64,000 nucleotides of DNA from Chitinophagaceae bacterium. Its GTDB lineage: Bacteria; Bacteroidota; Bacteroidia; Cytophagales; Cytophagaceae. Under the pieces are notes generated by a model. The model did not search any database, had not been told where the DNA came from, and was given only the letters and a program-made list of their open reading frames with translations. The first letter of the stretch is position 1, and each line of letters opens with the position of its first letter. Positions 50,314 to 59,768 of this stretch are shown here, piece by piece. The DNA is taken from the NCBI GenBank assembly GCA_028288365.1, contig JAQBNU010000109.1:1-64000 (forward strand), given 5' to 3'. A program made the position numbers and the translations under genes.

Positions 50314-52827
50314 TCATTGCAATAACTGATTTATTTTGTTTTGCCACTCGTCTTCAAACACAACTTGAAATTCAAAGTCGTGGTCGGGAAATTCGTCAAA
50401 CAATTCTTTCCAAGCTTTCTTTGCACCAAGTTCGTTGCAAAATGCAAATACATCCTGTTTATATTTCGTGTCCTCATTTATTAGATGGATTCCTTTTGTC
50501 TCTAAAACGTAAACAGTACCGTAATCCTCTTTAGTATCTTGTTTGTCAGCTCCTACAAAGTCAGGATAAATTTTATTTCGTTTCCAACCTTGTATATGAT
50601 AGTCTTGCCTGCTCATATTTCGATACCACCACAATAGTTTTTCTTGCTCGTCAAGATAAATAGCAACCGATTTTTCAAGGTTGTTTATATTTTCTTCTGG
50701 AACATAATCGAATAATGATTTTTGAATTGGGGTGTTGTCTGAACGAACTAATTGTTTGTTGCTTTTAACTTTTATTCTTGATGGCAATACAAAACCGCCT
50801 TTGTCGGTAATGAGAAAAAAACACAATTTCTTTTTTTCAACCATTTGTCTAAAAACTTGTTCTGCTAAACGGTTTCGTTCTTTTTCTAAAATTTTTTTTA
50901 GCTCTTCAATTACAAAAACAAAGTTGGTAGTAACTATTTCTCGGTCGTATTTTTCCAACAACATTTTTATTGCTTTCTCTCCTAGTTGGAAGCAATACCA
51001 AGGATTAGGAACAATATCAGTAATCTGTCTTGTTAGAAATACTTCATCAATTTCTAACGTTCCTGATTTTTCGTAACCATAGGTTGTTTTTAGCAATTCT
51101 TTTTCTTCATTGCTTAGACCTAAAACAATTTCCTGTTCTTTATTTTTCCTATTTTGCAAGGATATATTTTTCAGGTCGTCAATGTTTATACTTTCCCAAT
51201 CAATTGAACTTAAAATATCAATTTCAAAATTTACATCACGCCAACTTTGCTTTTCCTGAACCACAAATTTTGGCAGGTATATTTTACCTTCAAATTTTTT
51301 GAAGCCATCACGATACTTTATTTCCCTCGTTTTTAAAATTTCTGTGTCTGCACCACCTTCATCATTTACAACTCTGCCAGCAATGTCACCCAAGCCTTCA
51401 TCTTCCAATCCTGATTTAATTTCTCTTACTAAAGTGCTTGCATTTTGCCTAAATGTATAAACGTAACATTCGTCCAGTTCTTGAGTTTTAGTTTTTCGAG
51501 CAAAAGGCTGTCTTAAAATTCTACCTATCAACTGTGTTATTCCTGTTGCTGATGTTGGATTAGTAAGCACTGTAAGAATGTAAGCAAACGAACAATCCCA
51601 ACCTTCTTGTAATGCTTGTTTTGTAATGATAAAACGTATATCACAATCATTAGAAAATAAATTTATTCCTTCAATATCATCCTTCTCACTTGACTTAATT
51701 GCGATATGACTTTCGGGAACATTACATTTCTTAATCAGATATTCCTTAGCATCTTCTGAGTGAATAAACTTTTTATCTCTTTGGTCTTTGCCAGTTCTTT
51801 CAACTTGTATCAAACAAATCGGTCTTATGTATTCGCCAGTGTTGCCTTCGTATTCTTTAGCTTTCTTCTCTAACTCGTTTCGCTTTTCAAAACTTGCTAG
51901 TAAAGTATCTTGCCAATCTAAACTTGTTTTGTTGGTTAAGTGAATATCCAACTTAATCATTTCTTCTTCGTGCAATTCACGACCCGTAATTTTGATCAAC
52001 TCATTGCTGTTTGGCGGGGGGGTTGCAGAAAGCTCAAGAATGAATGAAGGATTAAAATTCCTTACAGTATTACGTGCCAATTCTCCATATGCTCTATGAC
52101 CTTCATCAATAATAACAAGTGGACGTAAAACTTTTAATGTGTTACCAAGTGAAGTTTTTATTTGCGTTCCGAATAATTCCATTTCGGTCGTGAAGCAATC
52201 TAAATTAGGAATGAGTTCTCTTAATTTTTCATGACCTTCAAAATCATCTTCTCTTGGGAAAAAGTCCGTAAATCCACCTTGGTCTCTAAAAACCCTTAAT
52301 GTTTCTTTATTTTGACGATTTGCAGAAGGCAACATCAGCATCAATATAACCAAGTGTTCCTCAATGTCAAGACGATTAAACATTTCATTTTTTTCCTTGA
52401 TTAAAATTCTTCCTCCACTTGAAATATCTAAAATTTGTCTGTATGGATGCTCTCTGTCTTTAAGTGCTAAAATCGTTTGACGATAAATTTGTGTAGATGG
52501 AACAATCCACAATACCAAACCAGTTTGTTTTTTTAAAAATGTTTTTTGAATGTTGTCAATAGCATGGCAGGCTAGTAATGTTTTACCACCACCAGTTGGT
52601 ATTTTTAAATAAATGTCAGGTAATGGTTCTTGCAAACCATTAGTTTTAGAATGATAAATTGTTCTACCCTTAACCTGTTCGTATGCTCGCTTGGGAAAGT
52701 TATAATCCTTCGCCATATCAGCATCAAACTCCAATGCCTTTTCGTATTTGACATTGAATTCAGAAAGAGAAGTTAAATACTCTTTCAATTCTTTTAAAAC
52801 TTTTTCCTGATAGTGCTTTAGTCTCAT
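50314..52827 (-). CDS. res: Type III restriction enzyme, Res subunit
   Basis: An 837-residue superfamily 2 helicase plus nuclease. Walker A is GGGKT at residues 79-83 ('LKIPTGGGKTLLACHAI'), the Walker B variant is 'VIIDEGHRAYGEL', and motif VI is 'TQLIGRILRQPFARK'. The C-terminal PD-(D/E)xK-type nuclease site is 'IYPDFVGA...VYVLETKG'. With Mod it forms the type III complex that cleaves DNA after ATP-driven translocation or sliding. Start overlaps the mod stop by 4 bases (ATGA). Last gene of a four-gene operon; it converges with the CBASS operon, 68 bases apart. Confidence 0.94.
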   Translation of the reverse strand: MRLKHYQEKVLKELKEYLTSLSEFNVKYEKALEFDADMAKDYNFPKRAYEQVKGRTIYHSKTNGLQEPLPDIYLKIPTGGGKTLLACHAIDNIQKTFLKKQTGLVLWIVPSTQIYRQTILALKDREHPYRQILDISSGGRILIKEKNEMFNRLDIEEHLVILMLMLPSANRQNKETLRVFRDQGGFTDFFPREDDFEGHEKLRELIPNLDCFTTEMELFGTQIKTSLGNTLKVLRPLVIIDEGHRAYGELARNTVRNFNPSFILELSATPPPNSNELIKITGRELHEEEMIKLDIHLTNKTSLDWQDTLLASFEKRNELEKKAKEYEGNTGEYIRPICLIQVERTGKDQRDKKFIHSEDAKEYLIKKCNVPESHIAIKSSEKDDIEGINLFSNDCDIRFIITKQALQEGWDCSFAYILTVLTNPTSATGITQLIGRILRQPFARKTKTQELDECYVYTFRQNASTLVREIKSGLEDEGLGDIAGRVVNDEGGADTEILKTREIKYRDGFKKFEGKIYLPKFVVQEKQSWRDVNFEIDILSSIDWESINIDDLKNISLQNRKNKEQEIVLGLSNEEKELLKTTYGYEKSGTLEIDEVFLTRQITDIVPNPWYCFQLGEKAIKMLLEKYDREIVTTNFVFVIEELKKILEKERNRLAEQVFRQMVEKKKLCFFLITDKGGFVLPSRIKVKSNKQLVRSDNTPIQKSLFDYVPEENINNLEKSVAIYLDEQEKLLWWYRNMSRQDYHIQGWKRNKIYPDFVGADKQDTKEDYGTVYVLETKGIHLINEDTKYKQDVFAFCNELGAKKAWKELFDEFPDHDFEFQVVFEDEWQNKINQLLQ

Positions 52828-54431
52828 TTTTGAATTCTATAAATTTCATATGGCAATTGGCAAAAGTCAATACGAAATTCAAGCAAAGTATGATCGTCGA
52901 CATATTTTGCAGGAGCAAAAACTAAACGTTGTTTGTTTTTGAATTTTGGCAGCGCCACGCAACGCTCTAATGTCAAAGCATTTTTCTTTAACCAGTCAAT
53001 GTCTGCTTTATAAAATAAATATGCTTCATAGTTTTTATTTTCTCCTATGAAGCCTGTTTTTTCATTGATGGATTTTTCATTGAACTCCTCTCCTGTTGCT
53101 GTATAAAATAAGTATCTGGCAAACTCTTTAAAAGAAGGAAGACTTTTACCTCTTAGCAAACTTTCCATTTCAATGGTTTCACCTAATTCAAAGTAACTGA
53201 ATGTTCCACCAAAGCCTTTTTTTAGGTTTTCACTTTTAGCTGTTTTTACACCTTTTATGACTCTACGGACTCTCTCTGCAGTAATAGAATTGGCATATTC
53301 CTCCATTTCAACTAAAATGAATTTTCGATTGCCTCCATCTTCTTTATTTAGTTCCAAAACAGCTTGTGCAGTTGTTCCAGAGCCAGCGAAACTATCAAGT
53401 ATTATGGAATCAGAATTAGTAGTCAATTGTAAAATTCGTTTTAAAAACTTCACTGGTTTGGGAGTTTTAAATTGCTCCGAAGTTGTTTTTTCAGGAAATA
53501 AATTATTTTGCTCGTATTTAGCTTGCCTATTATGACCTGTTTCGTCAATGTCATGCCACAAATTCGAAGGAGCTAATCCTCCTTGATCTTCTAAATATGT
53601 TTTCTTAATAATTCGACTTTCATCTTCTGAAAAAATGACTTCACCTGTTTCAATCATTTCCTGCATTGTAGATTCCTTCCACCTCCAACCATTGGCAGGA
53701 GGAGAAATAAATTTACCACTAGGTGTTTTTAATTCATATCTAAGATTCTCTCTAGGGTTTGGAGATGAAACATTTCCTGCAAACCAAGGACCTCTGAAGT
53801 CATTGTCTGGATTCTTGTAATGTTGATTATTTTTATCTGTTCTTTCTAGTTTGTTAGGGAGCCATTCCAATGATTTACTATAAACTAGAGTAGAATTGTA
53901 ATCATTGGAAAACTTCTTTGCATCATTATTAGATGAATCCCCTGAACGCCAAGCTATATCAACTACAAAATTTTCCTCGCCAAAAATTTCGTCACAAAGT
54001 AATCTTAGTCTATGTTGTTCATTATCGTCAATTGAAATAACAATGACACCATCTTCACTTAACAGTTCACGTAATAATTTTAAGCGGGGCATCATCATAC
54101 AAAGCCATTTATCGTGCCTTGTCATATCTTCTTTGTCTACCACATTCCCAAGCCACTCCTTTATCATTGGGCTGTTTACATTGTCGTTATAAACCCACTT
54201 TTCATTTCCTGTGTTATATGGAGGGTCAATGTAAATGCACTTTACCTTTCCCGAGTATGTGGGAAGCAATGCCTTTAATGCTTTTAAATTGTCTCCTTGT
54301 ATTATCAGATTATCATGCAATGAAACTTTGTCGGTAAAACTCAATTCTTTTTTCGGTACCAATTGGTGATACTTAACTGCCAAGTGATGATTTTGTACAA
54401 ATGTTTTTCCTTTAAAATATATTATTGGCAT
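52824..54431 (-). CDS. mod: Type III DNA methyltransferase, Mod subunit
   Basis: A 535-residue N6-adenine methyltransferase. The catalytic DPPY is at residues 69-72 ('IYIDPPYNTGNEKW'), preceding the AdoMet motif 'ILDSFAGSGTTAQAVLELN' (about 340), i.e. the beta-class order normal for type III Mod. Between them lies the target recognition region, which sets the sequence modified; the site cannot be predicted. The N-terminus is rather short but complete. It starts 4 bases after the OLD-like gene stop codon. Intact, so the restriction system is probably active. Confidence 0.94.
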   Translation of the reverse strand: MPIIYFKGKTFVQNHHLAVKYHQLVPKKELSFTDKVSLHDNLIIQGDNLKALKALLPTYSGKVKCIYIDPPYNTGNEKWVYNDNVNSPMIKEWLGNVVDKEDMTRHDKWLCMMMPRLKLLRELLSEDGVIVISIDDNEQHRLRLLCDEIFGEENFVVDIAWRSGDSSNNDAKKFSNDYNSTLVYSKSLEWLPNKLERTDKNNQHYKNPDNDFRGPWFAGNVSSPNPRENLRYELKTPSGKFISPPANGWRWKESTMQEMIETGEVIFSEDESRIIKKTYLEDQGGLAPSNLWHDIDETGHNRQAKYEQNNLFPEKTTSEQFKTPKPVKFLKRILQLTTNSDSIILDSFAGSGTTAQAVLELNKEDGGNRKFILVEMEEYANSITAERVRRVIKGVKTAKSENLKKGFGGTFSYFELGETIEMESLLRGKSLPSFKEFARYLFYTATGEEFNEKSINEKTGFIGENKNYEAYLFYKADIDWLKKNALTLERCVALPKFKNKQRLVFAPAKYVDDHTLLEFRIDFCQLPYEIYRIQK

Positions 54432-54435
54432 ATAG

Positions 54436-56274
54436 TTAGTTCAGTTTTGCAATTATCGTGTTATAAAGATTTATAAATTCATCGTTTGTCCCATCATACC
54501 AGGTCAATCGCAGTTCATCAAAAGTCAGATTGCAGTAATGATGTTCAGCCACTTTACTACCACCTAAATGTCCCCTAATTACGCTGTCAGCATAATTTTT
54601 ACAGAAGTTTTTTGCATGATCAAAATCTGTATATGTAATTATAGAGCCAGGGACAAGCCTTTGCAAAGCTGTAGGATGAATATAATTTTCCAAAAGTCTT
54701 TTTTGAGAAATTGAAAAATCAGTTCCGTTGGTTAAGCCATAATCAACAAGGTTAGTTTCATTTAACGAAACGGCTGCTACATTGTCTTTATCGCTATCAA
54801 GAAAAATAAAAAATGGTTTTTCTAGCTTTGTGAATAGATCAAGATTTACCCAATGTTTTACGCCACCACAACCGCCAATAGGGATGATATTTATACTCAA
54901 CTCTTCAAAAGTATGTGTGATGAAGCCGTTCTGTTTATATAGAAGGCATTGATAATGCATTGCATTTGCATCATCAATGCCTTCCACAAGAAATAAAAGT
55001 CTTGAAGTTGAAAATAATGGTGTAAATGTATTATCCGGTTTAATTCCTAAATCTTTTGCTAGTTCTTTATAATCAATAGCTGTTTGATTAACCGTATAAA
55101 CATTTGAAGATTTAGAAATATGAATGATGTTGTTCCTTTTTGTATTACCTACAATGGTTGGAGAATGTGTTGAAGTAATTACCTGATAACCGTTATCGGT
55201 TAGCAAATTCAATTTATCAAACAAACTATCTTGTGCCGATGGATGAAGAAAAGTTTCAGGTTCTTCAAATCCGAAAATAATTTGTTGTGTTGCATTTGTT
55301 CTTTGTGTTTCTGCTAAATACTCAAAGTAAGACATCATTGTGATTCTTCTAAAACCATCTCCTCTTGAACTTAGCGGAATGTTGTTACCACTTGATGTGC
55401 TTATAAACGACGTTGAAATTAATTTACTCCAGTCAAATTCCACTTTAGGTTCAACTCTTTCGGTAGACTTTAAAACATCATTGATCTTGTCAGTTACTTT
55501 TTGAAGAACGCTACCAAGTTGGGTTTTAATCGTTTCTTCCATTTCGTCAGTATCAACTTCGTCTTGGATTAGCTTAAAAGCCATATCCTTAAAATACTTT
55601 TGAATGGTGGCATCTGTGTCAGAAAGAGAAGTGTCTGCTTTAAAATATTGGAAAGAAGGCAATACTTTTTTTATAGCATCTCCAATTGTCTTTAATTTAG
55701 TTGTTCCTGAACTTGGTATTTCTTCGTATTCGTACGTGAATCCTATATTATTCTGTTGATTGTATTTTCTTAACTTGTCTCGCTTTTCAACATTGTTATA
55801 AGCTTCACCGTTTCCTTTTGCAGTTGCTATTTCGTTTGCAGTGCATTGGGCAATTAGTTGTTGTTCTGTTTTGAAAATAAAATCACTAGCTCCATTATAT
55901 TTTTTTCTAACAATTGATGTCTTAGGGTTAGCAACATTTGTTTCTGTTACATTCCAAATTTTTCTCCAAACCAAATGGTTATCTTGATTTGTAAGCTCTT
56001 CGTTTTCAATTGTGGTTGGAATTTCTTCACCAAGAAAATACTCAGTGTTTTGGCAATCAAAGAAAAGTTCAATTGATATTAAATTTTCGGTTGATTGAAC
56101 ATTGTAGTCTGACCTTGTTAGTTTGGTTTCGTTAAGCGAAGCGTCTATTGCTTTCAGAATAGTTGATTTTCCAGCATCGTTTTGTCCTACAATACAATTA
56201 AACAGTTCAAAATTAACGATGCTAGATCCGTTAATTCCTCTGTAGTTACTGATGGAAGCTTTTCTTAAAATCAT
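54436..56274 (-). CDS. OLD-like ATPase with TOPRIM nuclease domain
   Basis: 612 residues. The P-loop GQNDAGKST is at residues 30-38 and the ABC-type Walker B/D-loop is 'IIFGFEEPETFLHPSAQDSLFDKL', with 'TSTHSPTIVG' after it. A C-terminal TOPRIM starts at 'LLFLVEGIDDANAMHYQ' and includes 'PFFIFLDSDKDN', giving the acidic E...DxD residues. These are features of overcoming-lysogeny-defect (OLD) nucleases. There is no UvrD-like helicase next to it, so it is not Gabija. It overlaps the regulator by 4 bases and precedes mod, so it belongs to the restriction operon. Its job there is unknown. Confidence 0.9.
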   Translation of the reverse strand: MILRKASISNYRGINGSSIVNFELFNCIVGQNDAGKSTILKAIDASLNETKLTRSDYNVQSTENLISIELFFDCQNTEYFLGEEIPTTIENEELTNQDNHLVWRKIWNVTETNVANPKTSIVRKKYNGASDFIFKTEQQLIAQCTANEIATAKGNGEAYNNVEKRDKLRKYNQQNNIGFTYEYEEIPSSGTTKLKTIGDAIKKVLPSFQYFKADTSLSDTDATIQKYFKDMAFKLIQDEVDTDEMEETIKTQLGSVLQKVTDKINDVLKSTERVEPKVEFDWSKLISTSFISTSSGNNIPLSSRGDGFRRITMMSYFEYLAETQRTNATQQIIFGFEEPETFLHPSAQDSLFDKLNLLTDNGYQVITSTHSPTIVGNTKRNNIIHISKSSNVYTVNQTAIDYKELAKDLGIKPDNTFTPLFSTSRLLFLVEGIDDANAMHYQCLLYKQNGFITHTFEELSINIIPIGGCGGVKHWVNLDLFTKLEKPFFIFLDSDKDNVAAVSLNETNLVDYGLTNGTDFSISQKRLLENYIHPTALQRLVPGSIITYTDFDHAKNFCKNYADSVIRGHLGGSKVAEHHYCNLTFDELRLTWYDGTNDEFINLYNTIIAKLN

Positions 56275-56576
56275 TTTTTGCTTTTACTCTTTTGATGCTT
56301 AACTTTTTCTTCCGCTACCAGCAAAGCTTCCAAAGCGACTTGTTCATCTCCTATTTCATAAACCAGCTTATCGGAGAGCCATGAAACAAGCAAATCACTT
56401 TCTTTAATATTAAAATACATTGCAAGTTTTACAACTTGCTCTCTAGTCGCGTTACGTTGTCCTCTTTCTATTTTGCTTAAAATGGCTTGGTCAATATCTA
56501 AATATGCTGCAACTGTCCTCAACGGCAACTCCTTTTCTTCTCTTAGTTTTCGTATCGTTTCTCCTAAATTGTCCAT
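56271..56576 (-). CDS. XRE-family transcriptional regulator of the restriction operon
   Basis: A 101-residue protein with an XRE-type helix-turn-helix in its N-terminal half ('MDNLGETIRKLREEKELPLRTVAAYLDIDQAILSKIERGQRNATREQVVKLAMYFNI'), then an acidic and basic tail. It resembles controller proteins of restriction systems. First gene of the operon XRE-OLD-mod-res. A palindrome covers the likely -7 element of its promoter, suggesting autoregulation. Confidence 0.9.
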   Translation of the reverse strand: MDNLGETIRKLREEKELPLRTVAAYLDIDQAILSKIERGQRNATREQVVKLAMYFNIKESDLLVSWLSDKLVYEIGDEQVALEALLVAEEKVKHQKSKSKK

Positions 56577-56590
56577 TTTGAATGAAAATG

Positions 56591-56614
56591 TTTTGACTAA
56601 TCATGTCAAAAATA
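56591..56614 (-). promoter_or_regulatory. Promoter -7 element overlapped by palindromic operator
   Basis: TATTTTTG (minus strand, 56607-56614) matches TAnnTTTG, 31 bases before the regulator start. The perfect 7-bp palindrome TTTTGAC (56591-56597) / GTCAAAA (56605-56611) overlaps it. This geometry is expected for repression or timing control by the XRE protein. Confidence 0.6.
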
Positions 56615-56896
56615 TAAAATGAATTCTAAAAAAGACCTCAAAAGTTTTCGAAGTTTTCAACAGATTGCAAAACTTAAATTAGATATATAAGTGTTTTAAC
56701 TCTATTTTATTAAAAATTGGTTAAAACATCGACAATGTATGTTTTTTCATATATTAACTCTACATTTTTATATATGAGTCATTATTTTTAAGTAGTTAAA
56801 TACGAAAGAATATAATGATTCCGTTCTCCACATAACGGTTCATATCAGAAGTATATATCGAGGGGAATTTTTCATCTAACTAAACGACTTTTTAAA
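56615..56896. other. AT-rich divergent intergenic region
   Basis: Very A+T-rich stretch between the restriction operon and the gene at 56897. It holds an 8-bp inverted repeat GTTTTAAC (56693-56700) / GTTAAAAC (56720-56727) and several TATATAA/TATATATG runs. No open frame of note. It probably carries the promoter for the gene at 56897. Confidence 0.5.
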
Positions 56897-57931
56897 TTGA
56901 ATTTCAATCTTTACGACCAAGTGAGGTACCACTTACGTCTGTCTAGTAGTAGACTACAAGATAGCAATGAAGATGCTACCAAAAATATCAAACGTATTAA
57001 GCGAGCTGTATCAGGCTTAAAATCTAAAAAAGAAATTGCAGCATACATCAAACAGCAACAAATTGATTTTATTCAATACCGGGCGAGTGAAAACAACAGT
57101 CAGGTAGATGAAATCTTGTTTTTTTTAGAGACTTATTTTGGAGCCTATCTTGACAAATCGCAGCCTATTTCAAGCTTAGGGAAATCTAAATTAATTGAGA
57201 CTCTTAGTTTCTTACATAAGGTAAGGGATGAGTTCAAATCACTGAATACTTTTTTAGAAAAAGTATTATGGCCAATTCTGTATCCAGAGAAACATAAAGA
57301 CTTTAGCATTCATCAAGCAGAGTATCTACTTTACTTACATTCCAAATGGGTAAATGAATTTATTCCTTCCCATCCAGACTATAATGAAAGAGAGCTTCTC
57401 AGATTTCTTATCTCTTCTAACTACAATACATATTCTTTCTTTAACTACATTACCAAACAAGTTGATATGTTATATGAGAATGAAACAAACAATGATCTTA
57501 AACTTACCGGACTCAAAGACTATCTATCACAGGTAAGCAGAATACCACTTTGTGTAAACTTGGGTTTCTCACAAGAATATCCTTCCATAAAAATAATGCT
57601 AAAGGAATGGTTAGAAGATGAGATTAAGAAATGCTCAAAAGAGATCAAAAAAAACAAACCTGAAAAATACATAACTGATACCAAACATAAATTTGAAGTT
57701 GACCTATCTGTCGATCAAATGGCCTACTTAACAAAACTTTTTTACACTAGTAAAATCATCACAAACAAGAGTCAACTAGAAGTCATTCAATTAGTCAAAA
57801 AAGTAATTCGCACTAAAGGTAGTAACGACATTTCCTTCAATAGTCTCAACAATAAATATTACAATGTAGAGGATAAAACAAAAGAGTCTGTCAGGATAAT
57901 CCTTCAAACAATGTTAAAACAAATACAATAA
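56897..57931 (+). CDS. Uncharacterised protein of the accessory island
   Basis: 344 residues, TTG start at 56897. Largely alpha-helical and rich in Lys, Asn, Ile and Tyr, like other island proteins. Its C-terminal ~75 residues ('LSVDQMAYLTKLFYTSKIITNK...ISFNSLNNKYYNVEDKTKESVRIILQTMLKQI') resemble a segment I recall from proteins in Bacteroidota conjugative or mobile elements. A match to the RteC regulator family is possible but not convincing. A strong terminator follows, so it is a single-gene unit. Function unknown. Confidence 0.75.
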   Translation: MNFNLYDQVRYHLRLSSSRLQDSNEDATKNIKRIKRAVSGLKSKKEIAAYIKQQQIDFIQYRASENNSQVDEILFFLETYFGAYLDKSQPISSLGKSKLIETLSFLHKVRDEFKSLNTFLEKVLWPILYPEKHKDFSIHQAEYLLYLHSKWVNEFIPSHPDYNERELLRFLISSNYNTYSFFNYITKQVDMLYENETNNDLKLTGLKDYLSQVSRIPLCVNLGFSQEYPSIKIMLKEWLEDEIKKCSKEIKKNKPEKYITDTKHKFEVDLSVDQMAYLTKLFYTSKIITNKSQLEVIQLVKKVIRTKGSNDISFNSLNNKYYNVEDKTKESVRIILQTMLKQIQ

Positions 57932-57948
57932 TTCGAACTCGCAGTGCT

Positions 57949-57981
57949 AAAAGGATATGGGGTACCATATCCTTTTTTTTT
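57949..57981 (+). terminator. Rho-independent terminator
   Basis: A perfect 12-bp stem AAAAGGATATGG / CCATATCCTTTT with a 4-base loop, followed by a run of T. It ends the gene at 56897-57931 and insulates the downstream module. Confidence 0.92.
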
Positions 57982-58091
57982 GTCTTTTTTTAAATTTTTA
58001 TCACTGATAATCAATGGGGTTGTGAGGGGTTGTACAACCCCATACCACTTACTTAATATTACTTTTTTCTTTCTCTTCGCATCCTCAATCA

Positions 58092-58105
58092 GAAATAATC
58101 AGAAC
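58092..58105 (+). promoter_or_regulatory. 14-nt motif GAAATAATCAGAAC, copy 1
   Basis: Lies 2 bases upstream of the ATG at 58108. An identical 14-mer is found at 59976-59989, upstream of the gene at 60051. Both copies precede plus-strand starts in the same module, so a shared regulatory or translation signal is plausible. Confidence 0.4.
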
Positions 58106-58107
58106 TA

Positions 58108-59505
58108 ATGGGAAAAGAAAGGATTTTATTCATCTCAAAAAGAAATAAGGGGAAAGCTAAAAACTGCTATCTCCTACTTTTGATTTCAAGGAAGCAAGGA
58201 AGAAGACGGAAAGGGTTTGTGAGGTATGAATCGTGGAAAAAGTCTTCTCCTTGTTTTTCTTTTAAACTATACCTCATGTACCTCGAATTAGATTTTACAA
58301 AATCATTCCATAAACTAAAGGAATTATTTGAAGCCTACAACCAGGTACTAAAGGTTGAAAAACCCTACCAATATAAAAAGCTATCGCTAAAGTCTACACA
58401 CCTGGAGACTATGAAGGAAATCCTTCGCTTTTACGGAGCTTACCTTTATCGAAACAAAAAGTATGAGTTACCCCAAGATCGGAGATTTTGGATAACCAAT
58501 ACAGGAATCGCAAAGAACAAACTCCAACACCGTTCTACCATTTACCGACATATTCTAATACTTCAGGAGTCCGGAATTCTTACCAATAAAATTTTTCACG
58601 GTTCGGACTGCGGTATAGAAGTTGAAATTCATAAATATATCCTTATCTACAAAAATACCATCCAGCAATCAAGGCAATGGATACAGCAAGAGCTATTGCT
58701 TATTGATCAAAACACGAAAGTCAACTATGACATTGTTGCAACTTGCAAGGATAATGATTCCGGCAACTTTCCTGAAACATATAATATAAATAAGAACTGT
58801 GAAAAAGTTCAAAACAAAGATTTTAATACGGATCATCACGAAACATTAAGCAAGAAACAAGGAAGCAAGGTCTTTGTTTGGAATTACAATGAAACAAAGG
58901 AAACAATCGAGCAAAAGCAGGAAACAATTACACCGCGCGCCGGCTCAGATGCAACATTAATCCCAGCGATTAATCAGTACACTGATCGAGCGTGGGATTT
59001 TTCTAAAAAGATCCTTTACCCCAGCCAGACTTTCGCTGCCAATGAAATCACACTCACCAAAACTTACATTTCCGAATACTTTTCATTGATCAGCAAAGCT
59101 GGATTCAAAAACAATGTAGACCGATTATTCTATGAACTTTGTGAACGAGTTCTTCTTGCACGAAAGTATATTGACCGATCTCCATCACGATTCATTCCCG
59201 TACCCTGGACCTGGTTTGACAAACATTTTTCGGGAGGCTTCACCGGTACTTTGCCCTGGCTTAAAATTGCTCAAGAGAAAAGAAAGCATCTAAAAAATCA
59301 ATACCAAAACCTATCCGAGTTGTGTCGGCTTTACAAGTCCTATTCTTTGTCACTATCTGTAGCCAGCTACAAAACTACTGAAAGCAAAGTAAAAGAAATA
59401 GGTGATGAATCCCTCACAAAGCTCTACTATGGCTGTGTAGCGAATAAAAGAAATTTCAATTCTAACTACCTACATGAATATTATAGAAAAAATAAAAAGC
59501 AATGA
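58108..59505 (+). CDS. Winged-helix protein, candidate replication or control protein of the element
   Basis: 465 residues from the ATG at 58108. The first ~56 residues are basic and of low information, so translation could instead begin at the Met at 58276. A winged helix is visible at 'WITNTGIAKNKLQHRSTIYRHILILQESGILTNKIF'. The C-terminal half ('AWDFSKKILYPSQTFAANEITLTKTYI...ARKYIDRSPSRFIPVPWTWFDKHFSGGFTGTLPWL') has the pattern of a conserved but unnamed protein of Bacteroidota mobile elements, from memory. By position it could start replication or act as regulator. The next gene overlaps by 4 bases. Confidence 0.75.
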   Translation: MGKERILFISKRNKGKAKNCYLLLLISRKQGRRRKGFVRYESWKKSSPCFSFKLYLMYLELDFTKSFHKLKELFEAYNQVLKVEKPYQYKKLSLKSTHLETMKEILRFYGAYLYRNKKYELPQDRRFWITNTGIAKNKLQHRSTIYRHILILQESGILTNKIFHGSDCGIEVEIHKYILIYKNTIQQSRQWIQQELLLIDQNTKVNYDIVATCKDNDSGNFPETYNINKNCEKVQNKDFNTDHHETLSKKQGSKVFVWNYNETKETIEQKQETITPRAGSDATLIPAINQYTDRAWDFSKKILYPSQTFAANEITLTKTYISEYFSLISKAGFKNNVDRLFYELCERVLLARKYIDRSPSRFIPVPWTWFDKHFSGGFTGTLPWLKIAQEKRKHLKNQYQNLSELCRLYKSYSLSLSVASYKTTESKVKEIGDESLTKLYYGCVANKRNFNSNYLHEYYRKNKKQ

Positions 59506-59768
59506 ACAAACATAATTTCAAAAAGACAGATGTAACAGACAAAGCACTTTACAAGCTATGGGTTAAATATCTACCACAGTTTGTGACGAGTAAATTGCCC
59601 CAAATCAAAGTCTACTACAGTTACGATAAGCCAGGACAACCGCAGGCTGGATACAAAAAACTTTTATTGCTAGTCTACGAAAGACTGCACAAAATTAACA
59701 TTGCCATTTTATATGACAATCAAACAAATAAAGAAATTAAACGATTCGGTAATGAGCAAAAGCATTGA
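59502..59768 (+). CDS. Small protein of unknown function
   Basis: 88 residues, basic and aromatic ('LYKLWVKYLPQFVTSKLPQIKVYYSYDK'), no family recognised. Starts in the 4-base ATGA overlap with the preceding gene, and its end overlaps the next ORF by 17 bases. This tight packing suggests a real gene in a viral or plasmid-like operon. Confidence 0.65.
   Translation: MNKHNFKKTDVTDKALYKLWVKYLPQFVTSKLPQIKVYYSYDKPGQPQAGYKKLLLLVYERLHKINIAILYDNQTNKEIKRFGNEQKH

Noticed and set aside
54436-56274. Gabija defence system
   Set aside because: Only the OLD-like (GajA-type) half is present; no UvrD-like GajB gene adjoins it.
56897-57931. RteC-family regulator of conjugative transposons
   Set aside because: C-terminal resemblance is weak and the diagnostic RteC segments were not found; left as uncharacterised.
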